A DNA stretch of 64,000 nt, taken from contig CAWZYM010000298.1 of the NCBI GenBank assembly GCA_963966185.1, positions 311,501-375,500 on the forward strand, given 5' to 3'. This stretch comes from Rhabditoides inermis. Taxonomy: Eukaryota > Nematoda > Chromadorea > Rhabditida > Rhabditidae. Positions within the stretch are counted from its first letter, which is position 1, and each line of letters opens with the position of its first letter. Below the pieces are notes generated by a model, which worked only from the letters and a program-made list of their open reading frames with translations, did not search any database and was not told where the DNA came from. The position numbers and the translations under genes are program-made. This document shows positions 32,881 to 46,700 of this stretch, in pieces.

Positions 32881-33364
32881 TCATCTGTCTAGCCGCCGTC
32901 AATTCATCTGACGTACCCCATATGTATAACTCCGGATTGGAGCAATGCAAACATGAAACAAACTATGCAGTTGAGACGGCTCCACTCTGAACCACATTCG
33001 TCTCTTTTGGTGAAGGTCGAAATTCCATCTTTGAACGGAGTTGTCTCGGTTATTTGGAAAAAAAATCAAAGGAAGTTTAGAACTTTTTTCGGATAGTACT
33101 CTATCTATCTATATAATAATTAGATACGAACCTTCGCTCGCTCGCTCCTGCACCAGCGGGCACAGGTACTTGCAGTTGTAAACGAAACTTGGCGTGGTCA
33201 AAACCGACCTAACAATCAAGTTATTAGTTATAATCAGTCCTGCTACTGCACATACGTCATAACACGTTGAAAGTTCTTGTAGCGGTGTAGGAGTTGACAT
33301 GGGAGGGTTGCTTATTTCCACGATCGCCCTGAGGTTTTAGAAGTGAGAACAATGTATGTACTTA

Positions 33365-34239
33365 CGAGGAGTGTAGTAGGGGCCATCTCGGATTTGTACC
33401 AAATTGATAGAATACCTTAGTTAGGACCCTAGTCATTGAATTGTGGTGTCCGAATTTCCTAAACGAACTATACGTTTCCGGTACGAAAACGTACAAGGCT
33501 CGTTTTTCGTGTTCCTCTCACACTACCCGGCAGTCGAAGACCGAGACTCCGCGCACATGCTTTTTGTTTTGTCAAAAATTTATGGACTTGTACTTTCTGA
33601 CCCTATCATCATTTTCTCATGGTCCATGAAACAACTCTATCAAATAAGTTTTTTTAATGAGACAGTCTTGTCGATCTCGATGTCAGCTGTCTATCGTCGT
33701 AGTGACGTAGTGATATTTGCATCAGCCGTATGTAGCTCGCAACTGCACCGTCTTCTGTCAGAGAAGTCCCGAACGTCGTCAAGCTACTTCACACTGTCGT
33801 ATGTAATTTGATAGTGTGCGATTATTGTGTAGAGTTGAAGGTTGTAATGATCATCTTCTCTGTTCCTGACAGTTGCCGTTCTTGAAGAGAAACCATCGAG
33901 TCGGTCATATCTTTCGTCAATTTTTTTCACTAACCAGTGATTGAAGAGCGAGACGATCAACCAAATGATTTGGCAAAACAAAAAGCATGTGCGCGGAGTC
34001 GAACTCGTGAGGGTCATTTCGGCAGGCAGACGCTTTCGCCACTATGCCACAACGGCTCGGTCTTCGACCGCCGGGTAGTGTGAGAGGAACGCGAAAAACG
34101 AGCCTTGTACGTTTTCGTACCGGAAACGTATAGTTCGTTTAGGAAATTCGGACACTACAATTCAATGACTAGGGTCCTAACTAAGGTATTCTATCAATTT
34201 GGTACAAATCCGAGGGTGTGGCCCCTACTACACTCCTCG
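33365..34239. mobile_element. 875-bp foldback element with TTA duplication, unit 1
   Basis: Termini CGAGGAGTGTAGTAGGGGCC and its complement, with about 170 bp inverted arms (CGTTTCCGGTACGAAAACG is part of each), are flanked by TTA at 33362-33364 and 34240-34242. The middle holds a tRNA-like sequence on the minus strand. Open frames inside are by-products of the arms. It is non-autonomous, and its superfamily is uncertain. Confidence 0.85.
33989..34058 (-). repeat. tRNA-like core of the 875-bp element, unit 1
   Basis: The minus strand reads GTTGTGGCATAGTGGCGAAA (box A) and CACGAGTTCGACTCC (box B) with tRNA-like spacing over about 70 bp. The anticodon arm is irregular, so a functional tRNA is unlikely. 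It may supply an internal Pol III promoter. Confidence 0.55.
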
Positions 34240-34242
34240 TTA

Positions 34243-36890
34243 GCGTACATCATCAGTATAATCTCACTCACTTCTTTTTGATTCGTTCATCAAACCAGTA
34301 TTTGACTCCGCCGCGACCTTTCTTCTTTATAAACTTCAATACAATAGAACGAATTAGGTCTTGGTTGTACGTGAACCTGAACGAATTAATAATAAAAAAG
34401 TTTCGTTATTATACTACATACGCAACAGGCGATTTGCACATTGCTAGAATAAATGCCACTGCGCAGGCTCTCGGCACGCAGTAGTGATTGTCCTAAAAAT
34501 AGTATTTTTTTAAAGTGAAAAAAAGAGTGCAAACGTTTTGGACGGGCAACTGAGTTTCGCGCGCAAAAGATAATTTGGTTGTTCCCACATGGTGATACGT
34601 GTGATAGAAAGTATCCAAATGTGTCTGATATATTATATTATTGATATCAAGTATTGTATATAACTAACCTTAAAATATGTATCATCGTTGTTGACGAAGT
34701 CGTAAATTGTTATATTCTTTTTCTTCGAGTTGTGTACGTATCTAAACTTATGAAGTGAAATATATGTTAATTGCACAACAGTGCCTGGCGGCTGTTTTTG
34801 CATTCCATTTATTATTCAAGGTCGACATAATCTCCAAAAAACTGTTTAACTGACTTGTGGTGAACTAAATATATTTAAAGTATTATAAAAACTTTATCCT
34901 CAAACACTGACCATTTTCTTTTTATCTGCATCAGTAACTCCGCCTGCTCCGATCAGCCTTCCAAACATAAAATGCTCATGAATTCGTGGCTTGCGATGGA
35001 AGTGTGCCAATCTACCCACTATACGCAGCGAGCAAATAATGAATACTAGACCGATAGCAAGAATGTGGTCATTCAATTCAACATTCTGAAAGTTTTTTTT
35101 TTAATTTTAAAGGTAGTGTACCCTCTGAATCTGGGTGCATGTGTAGATACAACGTGTCATTGTTTACGACTCAATGAGTATATTGTGATGATGCAAACAT
35201 ATATTCTGAAACAATTTAGTTTTAAAAAAATATTTGAATATTGAAGTGAGAAATCGAAGAAACTAATAACTTTTAATCAGCTCGGGGGTGTGTGCACAAC
35301 TGCACGAAGTTACACAATTTGATCACACTAACGGCTGTTTCATTCAAGACAATTTATTTGCATGTGTTTATATATTGTTTCTTATGTCATTCTTATTTTA
35401 TATAACATTTCTACTATGTGTTTCTTTTACTAAACTGGCGAAAACAGCTGATGGGAAATTATATGCTAAACGCAGTAAGATATGTTGAATGATGTTAAAA
35501 ATCATAACTCACAACGTTGCGCAAATATGCGTATCATGTTGGATTAAAATAAAAGTTTGATAAATTTTAATTTCATCATTTTTTATCACAAACAACCATA
35601 AACGACATAAAACATACCTCTAAAAGACATTGATAATACATTCGTGATATTTTTATATTTGATTCAGAGGGTACTACCTTTAAAGAAAACACATACAGCT
35701 ATTGAGCGCACCTTTGTGTGTGCGCAGTGAGAAACAACTTGGCCGCGTTGCTGGATGAGTACGCAAGTGCCGTGGCGCAGAGGCGGGTGGAAGCGGGTGA
35801 AATGAAGTGACTGTGGTATGACCCACAATTGGGTTTGGGAAGCTGAAACATACGCGGATATTCAAAACAGGCTATAGCGATCGCACCGTGGTTGGTAGTG
35901 CGAGCAGAAGGGCTAGACGTTACAAGTGAGGGAGAGCGAAGCGGAAATATCCGAGAGAGCGGAGGCCGGCCTGGGTCCCAAAGCAGCCAGGCCGCCGCGG
36001 CAAGAGAGATGAAGAAGAGGAACCAGCGGAGAATCTACAAATCCATAATAACATTTATAAGATCATAAGTAAACATATGTGACCAAAAAATAATTCAACA
36101 TATGTAATGTACATTAAAACGTCTGGTAGACGATGAAAAGAAACCAACACTCTTGAAACCAAAACCAATTCGGATAAAAATAGCGTGTTCAGAATAGGTA
36201 AAAAAAAATGCAGTGATGTTCCGTGGAACATCATTTTGTATTTGTCATTTAGGATTTGAAGATATTCTCAGTCATACAAACTTCAACGCAGACATACTTA
36301 CAATATTTATTTTTGACAATTCAATGATTGATCGATACAATATGTTTTTTTTTCAGATTACTAAACGATATGATTGGAATTAAAGAGATTATGATTCAAC
36401 TCCGTTATGAAGTATTTCTAGTTTAGTTCCTATATTTCGAGTTTCGAGCGAGCGTCATTTTTTCTGGCGCTGACCAATTTGTTTTAATTTAAAATTTTCA
36501 TACTTTTTTATTCTTATGTACGAGAGTCAACAATTTGGACATTACGAGAGTCAACAACTTGGACATATTTTTTTTACTCTCATGAGGCAACTTATTTGCA
36601 TAACCATTATAATGTTTGTTTTTTCAAGATTCATCGTTCTGCTCGACTCGCACTCTGTGGCTGTGCCGTCTCGTGTGCGCCGGTTTTCGTTTCTCATCGC
36701 TGCTGATTCAGGTCATGTCTACGTATTGGGGGGTTTGACCTAAGAGTTTTCTTGCAGTGCCCGCGCTATCGAGTGCGCATTTCACGAGCTCTGGACAGTG
36801 CAGTCAACAATGCAGTGAACAGATTCAAGGGGTTGGTGAGGTTCGTTTTGACTTTTCAAATCAAAATGTTTTACAGATAGTAGTGACTGA
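34243..36890. other. Long AT-rich non-coding part of unit 1
   Basis: No exon with credible coding character was found. It includes a GC-richer patch near 35880-36010 and the near-palindrome GATGTTCCGTGGAACATC at about 36214-36231. The same stretch recurs in units 2 and 3. Confidence 0.4.
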
Positions 36891-36894
36891 CGTG

Positions 36895-37285
36895 AGAAGG
36901 TTTATAGGTTTTCCGCTTAGAGTTTCAATTTGAAGGCGCCATTCGAAAAGCATTGATCACGTTTAAGTACCGAAATCTTCATTCAAAGTTGCGAAATTTG
37001 CATACAGAAAACGTCGATAGGATAGACTTTTCACGAATAAAACTTTTATAACCATGAAGAACACATGTAGCTATCAGAAAAAACTGTTCAGTTAAGGATT
37101 TTGTCTTTTACAAGGCAAGTTAACGTGAATCGCGCGCCAAAAAAAGTGAATCGCGCGCGAAATTGCCCTTCTTAACATGCTCGGGAGCAAAAATTATCTT
37201 ATAAAACATTGATCAGTAGACAGTAGACCTTCCGAAATATGCCTTCACATTGAAAATCCGAGTGGAGGACCTCAACATCTTCTCT
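36895..37285. repeat. Degenerate relative of the 9007-9474 foldback element
   Basis: Shares TTTGAAGGC, CCATTCGAAA and CCGAGTGGAGGACCT in the same order and spacing as 9007-9474, with decayed ends. Copies follow in units 2 and 3. Confidence 0.55.
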
Positions 37286-37299
37286 TGAGAGAATTGTTT

Positions 37300-38238
37300 A
37301 CTAATTGCATAATATTACGAAACGCTCTGGCGAGACAGTGACAGATCCGATTGTCGATAGAGCAGAGAGAAAGGAGATGTCAGATGTTCGAGCCTCCGCC
37401 AACTGTCTTGTTTGTAGTATGTTTAAAATTAAATTTATTACACCACGAGGATGCTTCACACATGAAAATGCCTGTGAACAATGACAATGGAGGGGCTGCA
37501 GTAGAGTACTAGATGTTATGGTTCTAGAAAACCAGTAATGAGAATCCACGATGACGGTGTGTCTTCTGGCTAGCGGCTGACAACGTGTCAGGGTGGTCGC
37601 CAACCCACCGCGGTAGCGGAACTTCTTTCGGCCCGCCGCGCGATCAGTTACCCAATTTTCCGAGTGAACGGAGTGAAAGACCGATGCTATTCGCGTGCTG
37701 TTCATGAGTGTTGCTTTTTGTTGCGAAAATAAAGGAACACTCAATGTTCTTTGTTGTCGTTCTATTAAGTTGGTAGGTGTTCATTATTATTGGTAGCGTG
37801 GCGCAAAAATAGGCGAGATGAGAATGAGAGTTTGCGAGCCGTATCCAGTATCATCATTTTTGTCAATAGTTTGAGCTCAAACTGATCGTGAATGAAGTGA
37901 AACGATGGTGATAGCAAAATAAGTGGTATAACTTTGCAATTAGCTCACGAGCATTTTTAGCAATTCAGTTCTCATATAATTGCTTGTGGACCAAGACTGC
38001 TTAAAACCAATAATCTTAGTTAGTCGCAGCGTAAATGGAAAGAACAACAGCGTGTCATTCACGTTCTATTCACGCTAGAAAATATAGTTTTACGAAAGTC
38101 GTATGAGCAATTATAATTTTCGAACTGATAGTTATAGTGGGCTCGCAAATGAGTTTCACGCTTTTCACGAGAGACTTTAGGGTGGTTAGAGAAAGATCAG
38201 AGCCCGTTCAGAGGGGTTTTCAGTTTGACAAAACTTTG
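37300..38238. other. Unassigned non-coding part of unit 1
   Basis: A 147-codon open frame lies on the minus strand at 37301-37744 but shows no domain or plausible composition. An AATAAAGG motif is at about 37728. Nothing else was identified. Confidence 0.35.
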
Positions 38239-38317
38239 CGTGACCGGCGGGAATTGAACCAGCGAACATGTTCTTGTCAAGCGAGAGCGTTACCAGTACG
38301 CTAGCCAGGTGTGGTGA
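38239..38317 (-). repeat. tRNA-like sequence, unit 1
   Basis: The minus strand has CTGGCTAGCGTACTGG (box A) and GCTGGTTCAATTCCCGCC (box B), with ends GTCAC and GTCACG that do not pair as an acceptor stem. It is probably tRNA-derived. Identical copies are at 47785-47863 and 57305-57383. Confidence 0.5.
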
Positions 38318-38731
38318 CTCTTTGGCGAATAGGAACTGTGAACGTGAGTTGAAAGTCGCACTGTCCAACAGTTTGGGGTACTGTAAAACTATTGGACAAC
38401 ATAATGTTTTTTGACGAGAAATGTTGAGCTGAGTGCAAACGGAATATAGTGAGTAAAAGTGATTATAATCTGACAAAAACATGTTTTTGCTGTTTGCGCA
38501 TCATCTATAGACCAGAAGGAGAATTGTTATATTAAAATACAAAATTTATACGTTCAGTTCAACATAACCTTTCAATCATTAGCGGTTATACATGTTCAAT
38601 ATGTACAGCTCGATATGTACAGCTTCCACTAAATAAGTGAAGTCTACATCAAAATCGCCTTCTGCCTTATATGATGTTTAGTTATGCAGAATATTGATTG
38701 TTCCGGTTTTTAATGTTAGTGATGACGACAC

Positions 38732-38957
38732 CTCAGCCATAGTCTGAATCTCTTCCTTGCCCACAGCCGGAAGCACGGTGGCTCGCTCCTTCTTGTTTAC
38801 ACCGTCGTCGAGGATCGGCTCTAAAAATTCAATATCTATGTGTGTGTCATCCGGGTTCTCGACTCTTTCGCTACGCACTGGTGGAGATCTTCTTGCTGCA
38901 GTTGATGGCAGCAATGACGGCAGTCGAGAGCGGCACCGCAATAGAAATGAGGGAGAA
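38732..38957 (-). pseudogene. Exon remnant of the membrane protein, unit 2
   Basis: Copy of the reversed exons described for unit 1, and closer than unit 1 to the source arm within the IESLEPIL exon. Confidence 0.75.
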
Positions 38958-39589
38958 CTGAAAATTATGATCATTGACAACTGATCGTAGTAATTTTTTT
39001 AGTTGTCTACAACGACGAACGATATTTTTGTTTTAGTTTCAGATAACCGTTCCTAACTCAACGAGCATATCACTATACATTCCTTCATATGCCGAAAGTT
39101 CACATCAACAGCCGTAAGGTATTCTCAAGGTATATAATGATTGCATTTGCACTCTTTATTCACAAAATATCGTCTGGCAACTTATTAAAGGTAGTGGAAT
39201 TGACCATACCATGATATAGTGCATACGTTCGAAGTTAAAATGTCAAAATATTACATTATGAAACGATTATTAAATTATTTAAAACATGTTAAGAAAGTTT
39301 GATTTCATAGTGCCACTAAGGAAAATTGGTAACTGTACTTTGGTGTTTAATGCAGCAATGTTTAATGCATTAACAGAAATATATCATCTTTTGAAAGTAT
39401 TTCCTAGTAAAGGTAGTTGGTTTGTATTGAATTGAATTATTGCTATTGCAACGCGGAACTGACGCTTAGCGTGTCAGTGAAGAATTGAGTGACACCGGTC
39501 AGTGAACAAATGAGTGGCAACACGGCCGAGTCGTGGGCTATTGTGAACAAGGGTGAAACACCATCAAACATTATCAATTACGTATTACA

Positions 39590-40203
39590 TCAAAGTTCCC
39601 GCCAGTTTTTCAGTTGAAAGTTGAAATCACCTCGCTCCATTAGCGCGCCATTGTGGTTGGTTCCGTTGGTTCTTTGGTTTTTTGCGATCAGTGGTTGGTG
39701 CTCCAATCTCTTTTTTATGATGTAGCTCTCATAAACTGTTTGTCTTGTAAAGGTAAGCATGAACCTTTTGCCAATATTTCTTGGTAGAGGAATCTAAAAC
39801 AAATTAAACAAGTGATGACAAAGTGTACTTACGATAGAAATCATAGTGCGTTTGAACAGCGGCACCCTCACAGATTACTCCTGCACAATGTTTGATTATT
39901 GTTGCGTAGTCCGGGTGATGATCGACTCCCCAAAACAAATTGTTAGTTTTTCATCGATGAGGTTATTAAGTGTACCTGTTTGGTGTTGTGAATGATTTCT
40001 CTCATCCGATCCGAAATCAGATTATTTCTTAGCATGTTTTTGACTAGATCTTGGGTAATTCTAAAAGCATTAGTTTTACAACGTTATTTATATTCAGCTA
40101 ACCGTTTTTGTCCGGTTCTCCAACCATATCACCGTCAGAATTCGTTGGAATTTCACGCGTTCTACATATTTTCACATGATACGATTCTTGCCCGAAAATA
40201 AGC
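39590..40203 (-). pseudogene. Family X exons, minus strand, unit 2
   Basis: Copy of 30046-30659 (offset 9544), with the RNNLISDRMREI and GVDHHPDYAT exons and the 67-codon last exon unchanged as read. Confidence 0.55.
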
Positions 40204-40685
40204 CTTATATTATTATCATTTATGGAATCAAAGGTAAGAGAAGGATGTTTCCGCGTTGTAGAGTTATCTGAAAAGAAAGACTGTAAACAACTTCTTCATT
40301 ATTTATTGCGTTACTTCGTATCTGCATTGTAGTTCCTGCAGCATCCGCGACAGACTCAAGAAAATATGTGTTCTGAGAACAACCCTAGAAATTGATTCAT
40401 TTACTACTTCCGTTTACAATAACTCATTTTTTGTTCAGAAAAAAATAGTCAAGTCATACCTGTGGCCACGGAAGCGGGGTTATAGACAATGTGTTTATAC
40501 TAAAATCATTTGTTTGTTTCCAGTACTTTCAATCTACCCGTTAAGGTACAAAGTGTAAGTGAAACGTCTGACTCACCGTGCATATTTGTATCCAGTCGAG
40601 TAATTGTTTAGATGTATAGCAGGAGGAGACGAAGGTGCTGCTAACATCGCATCAACATCCTGTATACGTTATATATTCAAATGAG

Positions 40686-41193
40686 ATTTGATATCACAGC
40701 CGGAAACCACGAAAAAGTATCACCTTTTTATCCAACGTTTCGGCACTAAGCCTTCATCAGGGATGGACAGAACACACCTACAATCACAGATAAGCAATAA
40801 AAAACACAAGCAATAGGTTACAAGGTATGCGGTAAAACGGAAATGAATATGAATAAGTGGTATGGGTAACGTGTGATCATGTGTGATCATAGGGCGGGGT
40901 AATGCGCGGCGTGGCCCGCGGCAAGACTCATGCACCAGTGATCAATCGATACGGCTACACCGGAAGTCGAGATTAATAGGAACTAGAGAGACAGTAGAAG
41001 TGTGCGAGTCTAGCTTATTCACTTATTCATATTCATTTCCGTTTTACCGCATACCTTGTAACCTATTGCTGGTGTTTTTTATTGCTTATCTGTGATTGTA
41101 GGTGTGTTCTGTCCATCCCTGATGAAGGCTTAGTGCCGAAACGTTGGATAAAAAGGTGATACTTTTTCGTGGTTTCCGGCTGTGATATCAAAT
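40686..41193. mobile_element. 508-bp foldback element, unit 2
   Basis: Copy of 31142-31649 with the same termini and the same hammerhead-core-like motifs in each arm. Confidence 0.75.
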
Positions 41194-41646
41194 GAGCCGT
41201 CTCAACTGCATAGTTTGTTTCATTGATCCATCCGGAGTTTTACATATTGCTCGTCTCGGTGGTCTCGCTCGCAGAAATGACCGAGTTTTTATGCAAATTT
41301 CATCTGTCTAGCCGCCGTCAATTCATCTGACGTACCCCATATGTATAACTCTGGATTGGAGCAATGCAAACATGAAACAAACTATGCAGTTGAGTTCTGA
41401 ACTTCACTCTGAACAACATTTGCCTCTTTTGGAGCGAGTCGAAATTCCACCTATGAACCGAGTTATTTCGATTTTTTGGTATGTTTTTAAAAAAAAATTA
41501 GAACTTTTTACGGATAGTACTGTATAATTTCATTGACAGTTCTTCCACTCATGTACCACGCGTAGATACTTGCAGAAAGATAATGACGAGGCTATTCATC
41601 GAGGTAGTATATGTATACACTGAACGAATGAAACATTAATTTTCAG

Positions 41647-42019
41647 ACGTTGCTGAAAGTTTTCGACAATGAGTGTTCTCTCCAGAATGTACGAGTATTT
41701 CTTCAAGGAGAAGTGAGTACAACAGACATTTTCTTAATAATAACTAGTCAGGCACCTGAAATGCTCGATTCCTTTACAGTGGACAATCCTCAGTCAAGCT
41801 TCGTCAAATATTACGGAGCGGGGAAGACATGGAAGCGGCCTGAGTGGGAAGTATGTAAATATTAACATTGCAATCATAATAATCATATGTTAGGATATAT
41901 ACGGCGCGTTACGACTGGAAGGACACATCAGTAGCAAGCGGATAGAAAAGCGTAACCCTAGCTATTTAACCGATCAAGGAAAAGAGCTTCTTGCTAGCCT
42001 ACGAGAAGAAGTTGGCGCG
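41647..42019 (+). pseudogene. Family X exons, plus strand, unit 2
   Basis: Copy of 32103-32475 with the same three exons and splice sites. Confidence 0.6.
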
Positions 42020-42168
42020 GTAAGTAACATATGCATAAACATATTAGTTACAATTTTATATATGATTATTCCATTCCATTTCTTTCGCCCCCCCCCCCCC
42101 CCGGCCGTCGCTGCCGCATGTTCTGGAAACCTCCGTGAGTCACGACTGGGCCCGCACGGAGAAGCCCG

Positions 42169-42429
42169 ATGGAGCGAAAAGACGTCATCCACATCGCCGT
42201 CCTCAACGCTCGCTCTCTCCGGACAGAGAGGAGACTATTGGAGATGGAGGAGGCCGTGAACAAGGTGAGAGTGGACGTTCTCGGGCTCTGCGAAGTCAAG
42301 CGCGACGCACCCGGAAACGTCTTCTGAACCAGAGCCGGTACGAATTCTACCCCACCGGAGGAGGAAAGAAGCATGGCGTGGGTTTTCTATTGAGCCCCGT
42401 CTACGCGAACCGCGTCGTCGGATTCAATT
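42169..42429 (+). pseudogene. Truncated LINE endonuclease domain, unit 2
   Basis: Copy of 32620-32880 with the same internal TGA and frameshift, so it was dead before amplification. Confidence 0.8.
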
Positions 42430-42914
42430 TCATCTGTCTAGCCGCCGTCAATTCATCTGACGTACCCCATATGTATAACTCCGGATTGGAGCAATGCAAA
42501 CATGAAACAAACTATGCAGTTGAGACGGCTCCACTCTGAACCACATTCGTCTCTTTTGGTGAAGGTCGAAATTCCATCTTTGAACGGAGTTGTCTCGGTT
42601 ATTTGGAAAAAAAATTCAAAGGAAGTTTAGAACTTTTTTCGGATAGTACTCTATCTATCTATATAATAATTAGATACGAACCTTCGCTCGCTCGCTCCTG
42701 CACCAGCGGGCACAGGTACTTGCAGTTGTAAACGAAACTTGGCGTGGTCAAAACCGACCTAACAATCAAGTTATTAGTTATAATCAGTCCTGCTACTGCA
42801 CATACGTCATAACACGTTGAAAGTTCTTGTAGCGGTGTAGGAGTTGACATGGGAGGGTTGCTTATTTCCACGATCGCCCTGAGGTTTTAGAAGTGAGAAC
42901 AATGTATGTACTTA

Positions 42915-43789
42915 CGAGGAGTGTAGTAGGGGCCATCTCGGATTTGTACCAAATTGATAGAATACCTTAGTTAGGACCCTAGTCATTGAATTGTGGTGTC
43001 CGAATTTCCTAAACGAACTATACGTTTCCGGTACGAAAACGTACAAGGCTCGTTTTTCGTGTTCCTCTCACACTACCCGGCAGTCGAAGACCGAGACACT
43101 GCGCACATGCTTTTTGTTTTGTCAAAAATTTATGGACTTGTACTTTCTGACCCTATCATCATTTTCTCATGGTCCATGAAACAACTCTATCAAATAAGTT
43201 TTTTTAATGAGACAGTCTTGTCGATCTCGATGTCAGCTGTCTATCGTCGTAGTGACGTAGTGATATTTGCATCAGCCGTATGTAGCTCGCAACTGCACCG
43301 TCTTCTGTCAGAGAAGTCCCGAACGTCGTCAAGCTACTTCACACTGTCGTATGTAATTTGATAGTGTGCGATTATTGTGTAGAGTTGAAGGTTGTAATGA
43401 TCATCTTCTCTGTTCCTGACAGTTGCCGTTCTTGAAGAGAAACCATCGAGTCGGTCATATCTTTCGTCAATTTTTTTCACTAACCAGTGATTGAAGAGCG
43501 AGACGATCAACCAAATGATTTGGCAAAACAAAAAGCATGTGCGCGGAGTCGAACTCGTGACGGTCATTTCGGCAGGCAGACGCTTTCGCCACTATGCCAC
43601 AACGGCTCGGTCTTCGACCGCCGGGTAGTGTGAGAGGAACGCGAAAAACGAGCCTTGTACGTTTTCGTACCGGAAACGTATAGTTCGTTTAGGAAATTCG
43701 GACACTACAATTCAATGACTAGGGTCCTAACTAAGGTATTCTATCAATTTGGTACAAATCCGAGGGTGTGGCCCCTACTACACTCCTCG
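42915..43789. mobile_element. 875-bp foldback element, unit 2
   Basis: Copy of 33365-34239 with TTA on both sides. The tRNA-like core is at about 43539-43608 on the minus strand. Confidence 0.85.
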
Positions 43790-46700
43790 TTAGCGTACAT
43801 CATCAGTATAATCTCACTCACTTCTTTTTGATTCGTTCATCAAACCAGTATTTGACTCCGCCGCGACCTTTCTTCTTTATAAACTTCAATACAATAGAAC
43901 GAATTAGGTCTTGGTTGTACGTGAACCTGAACGAATTAATAATAAAAAAGTTTCGTTATTATACTACATACGCAACAGGCGATTTGCACATTGCTAGAAT
44001 AAATGCCACTGCGCAGGCTCTCGGCACGCAGTAGTGATTGTCCTAAAAATAGTATTTTTTAAAGTGAAAAAAAGAGTGCAAACGTTTTGGACGGGCAACT
44101 GAGTTTCGCGCGCAAAAGATAATTTGGTTGTTCCCACATGGTGATACGTGTGATAGAAAGTATCCAAATGTGTCTGATATATTATATTATTGATATCAAG
44201 TATTGTATATAACTAACCTTAAAATATGTATCATCGTTGTTGACGAAGTCGTAAATTGTTATATTCTTTTTCTTCGAGTTGTGTACGTATCTAAACTTAT
44301 GAAGTGAAATATATGTTAATTGCACAACAGTGCCTGGCGGCTGTTTTTGCATTCCATTTATTATTCAAGGTCGACATAATCTCCAAAAAACTGTTTAACT
44401 GACTTGTGGTGAACTAAATATATTTAAAGTATTATAAAAACTTTATCCTCAAACACTGACCATTTTCTTTTTATCTGCATCAGTAACTCCGCCTGCTCCG
44501 ATCAGCCTTCCAAACATAAAATGCTCATGAATTCGTGGCTTGCGATGGAAGTGTGCCAATCTACCCACTATACGCAGCGAGCAAATAATGAATACTAGAC
44601 CGATAGCAAGAATGTGGTCATTCAATTCAACATTCTGAAAGTTTTTTTTTTAATTTTAAAGGTAGTGTACCCTCTGAATCTGGGTGCATGTGTAGATACA
44701 ACGTGTCATTGTTTACGACTCAATGAGTATATTGTGATGATGCAAACATATATTCTGAAACAATTTAGTTTTAAAAAAATATTTGAATATTGAAGTGAGA
44801 AATCGAAGAAACTAATAACTTTTAATCAGCTCGGGGGTGTGTGCACAACTGCACGAAGTTACACAATTTGATCACACTAACGGCTGTTTCATTCAAGACA
44901 ATTTATTTGCATGTGTTTATATATTGTTTCTTATGTCATTCTTATTTTATATAACATTTCTACTATGTGTTTCTTTTACTAAACTGGCGAAAACAGCTGA
45001 TGGGAAATTATATGCTAAACGCAGTAAGATATGTTGAATGATGTTAAAAATCATAACTCACAACGTTGCGCAAATATGCGTATCATGTTGGATTAAAATA
45101 AAAGTTTGATAAATTTTAATTTCATCATTTTTTATCACAAACAACCATAAACGACATAAAACATACCTCTAAAAGACATTGATAATACATTCGTGATATT
45201 TTTATATTTGATTCAGAGGGTACTACCTTTAAAGAAAACACATACAGCTATTGAGCGCACCTTTGTGTGTGCGCAGTGAGAAACAACTTGGCCGCGTTGC
45301 TGGATGAGTACGCAAGTGCCGTGGCGCAGAGGCGGGTGGAAGCGGGTGAAATGAAGTGACTGTGGTATGACCCACAATTGGGTTTGGGAAGCTGAAACAT
45401 ACGCGGATATTCAAAACAGGCTATAGCGATCGCACCGTGGTTGGTAGTGCGAGCAGAAGGGCTAGACGTTACAAGTGAGGGAGAGCGAAGCGGAAATATC
45501 CGAGAGAGCGGAGGCCGGCCTGGGTCCCAAAGCAGCCAGGCCGCCGCGGCAAGAGAGATGAAGAAGAGGAACCAGCGGAGAATCTACAAATCCATAATAA
45601 CATTTATAAGATCATAAGTAAACATATGTGACCAAAAAATAATTCAACATATGTAATGTACATTAAAACGTCTGGTAGACGATGAAAAGAAACCAACACT
45701 CTTGAAACCAAAACCAATTCGGATAAAAATAGCGTGTTCAGAATAGGTAAAAAAAGCAGTGATGTTCCGTGGAACATCATTTTGTATTTGTCATTTAGGA
45801 TTTGAAGATATTCTCAGTCATACAAACTTCAACGCAGACATACTTACAATATTTATTTTTGACAATTCAATGATTGATCGATACAATATGTTTTTTTTTC
45901 AGATTACTAAACGATATGATTGGAATTAAAGAGATTATGATTCAACTCCGTTATGAAGTATTTCTAGTTTAGTTCCTATATTTCGAGTTTCGAGCGAGCG
46001 TCATTTTTTCTGGCGCTGACCAATTTGTTTTAATTTAAAATTTTCATACTTTTTTATTCTTATGTACGAGAGTCAACAATTTGGACATTACGAGAGTCAA
46101 CAACTTGGACATATTTTTTTTACTCTCATGAGGCAACTTATTTGCATAACCATTATAATGTTTGTTTTTTCAAGATTCATCGTTCTGCTCGACTCGCACT
46201 CTGTGGCTGTGCCGTCTCGTGTGCGCCGGTTTTCGTTTCTCATCGCTGCTGATTCAGGTCATGTCTACGTATTGGGGGGTTTGACCTAAGAGTTTTCTTG
46301 CAGTGCCCGCGCTATCGAGTGCGCATTTCACGAGCTCTGGACAGTGCAGTCAACAATGCAGTGAACAGATTCAAGGGGTTGGTGAGGTTCGTTTTGACTT
46401 TTCAAATCAAAATGTTTTACAGATAGTAGTGACTGACGTGAGAAGGTTTATAGGTTTTCCGCTTAGAGTTTCAATTTGAAGGCGCCATTCGAAAAGCATT
46501 GATCACGTTTAAGTACCGAAATCTTCATTCAAAGTTGCGAAATTTGCATACAGAAAACGTCGATAGGATAGACTTTTCACGAATAAAACTTTTATAACCA
46601 TGAAGAACACATGTAGCTATCAGAAAAAACTGTTCAGTTAAGGATTTTGTCTTTTACAAGGCAAGTTAACGTGAATCGCGCGCCAAAAAAAGTGAATCGC

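Larger units (their letters stand above)
29093..38610. repeat. Tandem unit 1 of 3 (about 9.5 kb)
   Basis: Starts at CGATATGTACAGCTTCC and is followed without a gap by two almost identical units. The junctions read AATATGTACAGCT then CGATATGTACAGCT, a 12-bp microhomology. Unit content in order: reversed exon remnant, minus-strand family X exons, 508-bp foldback, plus-strand family X exons, LINE endonuclease fragment, 875-bp foldback with tRNA-like core, long AT-rich non-coding DNA, degenerate relative of the 9007-9474 element, and a tRNA-like sequence. Confidence 0.95.

Noticed and set aside
33443..33811. 122-codon open frame and its mirror at 33784-34017
   Set aside because: They arise from the inverted arms and tRNA-like core of the 875-bp foldback element.
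37301..37744. 147-codon minus-strand open frame, repeated in each tandem unit
   Set aside because: No domain, signal or coding-like composition was seen. It is repeated only because the unit is.
38239..38317. Functional tRNA gene
   Set aside because: Boxes A and B are good, but the acceptor stem and anticodon arm do not form a standard cloverleaf. A tRNA scan would be decisive.
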